Shown piece after piece: positions 4,729-5,688 of a DNA stretch of 5,688 nucleotides. Made by a program: the position numbers and the translations under genes. A model generated the notes under the pieces. It was not told the origin of the DNA. It saw only the letters and a program-made list of their open reading frames with translations, and did not search any database. Position 1 is the stretch's first letter; every line of letters begins with the position of its first letter. Source of the stretch: Chloroflexota bacterium (lineage in GTDB: Bacteria; Chloroflexota; UBA6077); contig JAJZQR010000333.1 in NCBI GenBank assembly GCA_021806765.1, positions 1 to 5,688 on the forward strand, written 5' to 3'.

Positions 4729-5426
4729 ATTGGGACAAGGTTCTGAAACTGCGAGAATTCGATACCCCAACCATAGCCAACGGTTTGGAGCTGCTGGGGG
4801 TGCAGGATCCATCCGCAGGCTACACCGGCCCGGATATCCGAATGCTTATACCCCAATTGGGCCGCCGGATCGGGATAGCGGTTACGTCTCGCATGGATAC
4901 CACCTCGCCGGGTATGGACAACCCGCCCAGCCTCTTCTACGACTGGTTGCGCCTCATCCAGGCAGCGGCCAGGGGGGACGGGAGCCAGACGATCCCCGTC
5001 TTCGCCGTCATGGAATCGGTGGGGCTCCGGCCTCGCTACACTGTGACCATCGGTGACTACATGGCCACCCTCATGAAGCTGGCGGGGGCGGACGCTTTCG
5101 TCACCAACGGTGCCATTCGAGACCTGGAGGGCGTGACGGAGGTGCCTCTGGCCTGCTGGGCCGTGGGTCTGTCGCCCATGCACGGCAAGCTGCGCTGGCT
5201 GGATCTGAACAGCCCGGTGGTGATCGATGGCATGACGGTGCGGTCCGGTGACATCATCGTTGCCGACGAAAACGGTGTCGTGTGCATCCCACCCGAGGTG
5301 GCCGAGCAGGTGTACGACAAGGCCGTGGCCGTCCAGGAGAAGGAGCGAGCCCGAATGGCTCAGATCCACAAGCCGGGCCAGAGCCTGGACAGCTACCTGG
5401 CCGAGGTGGCCCCCAACAAGAAGTAG
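4725..5426 (+). CDS. RraA-like / HMG aldolase-oxaloacetate decarboxylase fold protein
   Basis: This 233-residue protein begins at a GTG that overlaps the corrinoid gene stop. The family (RraA, formerly misnamed MenG) contains class II 4-hydroxy-4-methyl-2-oxoglutarate aldolases with oxaloacetate decarboxylase side activity, and also RNase E regulators. Visible signatures are an N-terminal F-D-T-P-T-I-A-N-G-L-E segment, G110-D-Y-M-A-T, the core motif V-T-N128-G-A-I-R132-D133, and near the end S-G-D176-I-I-V-A-D181-E-N-G-V-V-C-I-P. R132 and D133 match the family's substrate-binding Arg and divalent-metal Asp. N128 stands where Asp is usual in the D-G-x-x-R-D motif. The C-terminal 40 residues form a charged helical tail. 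An aldolase or decarboxylase acting on a 2-oxo acid, perhaps the dehydrogenase product, is more likely here than an RNase E role, because the gene is tightly coupled to catabolic genes. The reaction is inferred. Confidence 0.88.
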   Translation: MNWDKVLKLREFDTPTIANGLELLGVQDPSAGYTGPDIRMLIPQLGRRIGIAVTSRMDTTSPGMDNPPSLFYDWLRLIQAAARGDGSQTIPVFAVMESVGLRPRYTVTIGDYMATLMKLAGADAFVTNGAIRDLEGVTEVPLACWAVGLSPMHGKLRWLDLNSPVVIDGMTVRSGDIIVADENGVVCIPPEVAEQVYDKAVAVQEKERARMAQIHKPGQSLDSYLAEVAPNKK

Positions 5427-5490
5427 GACCCGGCCGCCGCTGGCAAGGACACATCGTAGATGGAAATGGCCGTACAAACCCCACCCCTAG

Positions 5491-5513
5491 CCCCTCCCCG
5501 CAACGGGGAGGGG
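5491..5513. repeat. Strong GC hairpin after the last gene; possible terminator
   Basis: CCCCTCCCCG (5491-5500) pairs perfectly with CGGGGAGGGG (5504-5513) around a CAA loop. The outer flanks (5485-5490 with 5514-5519) can pair further with G-U and one mismatch. It lies about 65 nt after the stop of the last gene. There is no T-run directly after it, so it is not a textbook intrinsic terminator, though it may still end or stabilise the transcript. From memory, similar C4TC4/G4AG4 hairpins are common dispersed repeats between genes in Chloroflexota and cyanobacteria. Confidence 0.6.
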
Positions 5514-5533
5514 TCGGGGATGGGGTCCTCCCT

Positions 5534-5560
5534 ATCCTGATTATCCTGTCCATCCTGTTC
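5534..5560. repeat. Three-copy tandem repeat with 9-bp period (ATCCTGNNN)
   Basis: ATCCTGATT, ATCCTGTCC and ATCCTGTTC follow one another without a break. Such ATCCTG/CAGGAT arrays are, from memory, widespread intergenic repeats in Chloroflexota, Bacteroidota and Planctomycetota genomes. No coding role is supported. Confidence 0.65.
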
Positions 5561-5641
5561 GTGCCGGCGACGGCCCGCGGCAGCGTGATGCTCCGCTCGC
5601 GTCACGTGGCTCCTAGCCCGAAGTATTCATCGTCTTGTAGC

Positions 5642-5660
5642 CGCACCCTTCACGGGTGCG
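5642..5660. repeat. Hairpin CGCACCC-TTCAC-GGGTGCG
   Basis: A perfect 7-bp stem (5642-5648 with 5654-5660) encloses a 5-nt loop and is bracketed by GTAGCC (5637-5642) and GTAGCC (5663-5668), which may be the ends of a small dispersed repeat unit. No T-tract follows. It is not assigned to a gene in the window. Confidence 0.5.
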
Positions 5661-5688
5661 CGTAGCCATGTTCGACAGAGCGCAGCTT

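Larger units (their letters stand above)
5427..5688. other. Downstream intergenic region without a gene
   Basis: No open frame here has a credible start, length or composition. The stretch contains the GC hairpin at 5491-5513, the ATCCTG tandem at 5534-5560 and the hairpin at 5642-5660, three unrelated repeat types packed into about 170 nt. It marks the end of the operon. Confidence 0.7.

Noticed and set aside
4674..5477. A 267-codon minus-strand open frame opposite the RraA-like gene
   Set aside because: Antisense to a gene with RraA signatures; His/Gly/Leu-rich with no family resemblance.
1..5688. CRISPR arrays, tRNA or rRNA genes, insertion sequences
   Set aside because: No regularly spaced direct repeats of CRISPR length, no cloverleaf or rRNA-like sequence, and no transposase coding were seen.

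Overview
The window is GC-rich bacterial DNA. It is dominated by one rightward five-gene cluster (1039-5426), flanked by repeat-rich non-coding DNA. The gene content (FCD-type GntR regulator, Ldh2-type dehydrogenase, URO-D-superfamily protein, small corrinoid protein, RraA-like protein) and the style of intergenic repeats (GC-rich hairpins, a 9-bp-period ATCCTG repeat, REP-like palindromes) recall environmental Chloroflexota. That assignment is only an impression; no phylogenetic marker is present.

Layout. Positions 1-437 hold no convincing gene, only inverted repeats. Positions 438-839, on the minus strand, carry what looks like a decayed molybdate ABC transporter: a piece of a ModA-like binding protein broken by a frameshift, joined to the C-terminal tail of a ModB-like permease. 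Positions 840-1038 form the control region of the cluster. It has a sigma70-like promoter (TTGACA-N17-TACACT) and, downstream, the palindrome TTGGATCCAA, which resembles the operator of VanR, a GntR/FCD repressor. The cluster then encodes an Ldh2/malate-dehydrogenase-family oxidoreductase, the GntR/FCD regulator, a URO-D-superfamily protein of the corrinoid-methyltransferase type, a two-domain B12-binding corrinoid protein, and an RraA-like aldolase/decarboxylase. The first three genes are separated by only 10-15 nt. A 113-nt gap with a duplicated REP-like palindrome precedes the corrinoid gene, and the last two genes overlap by 4 bp. Positions 5427-5688 hold hairpins and repeats but no gene.

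Working together (inference). The URO-D protein and the corrinoid protein form a plausible methyl-transfer pair in which a methylated or methoxylated substrate is demethylated onto cobalamin. The Ldh2-type enzyme would oxidise a 2-hydroxy acid to a 2-oxo acid, and the RraA-like enzyme would cleave or decarboxylate a 2-oxo acid. The regulator probably senses a small carboxylic acid and controls the operon through the TTGGATCCAA site. The substrate cannot be read from the sequence. No corrinoid activase, no tetrahydrofolate methyltransferase and no transporter lies in the window, so the pathway needs partners elsewhere. The URO-D protein has His-Thr-Asp where MtaA/CmuA-type enzymes have a His-X-Cys zinc motif, so it is probably not a standard methylcobamide:CoM methyltransferase.
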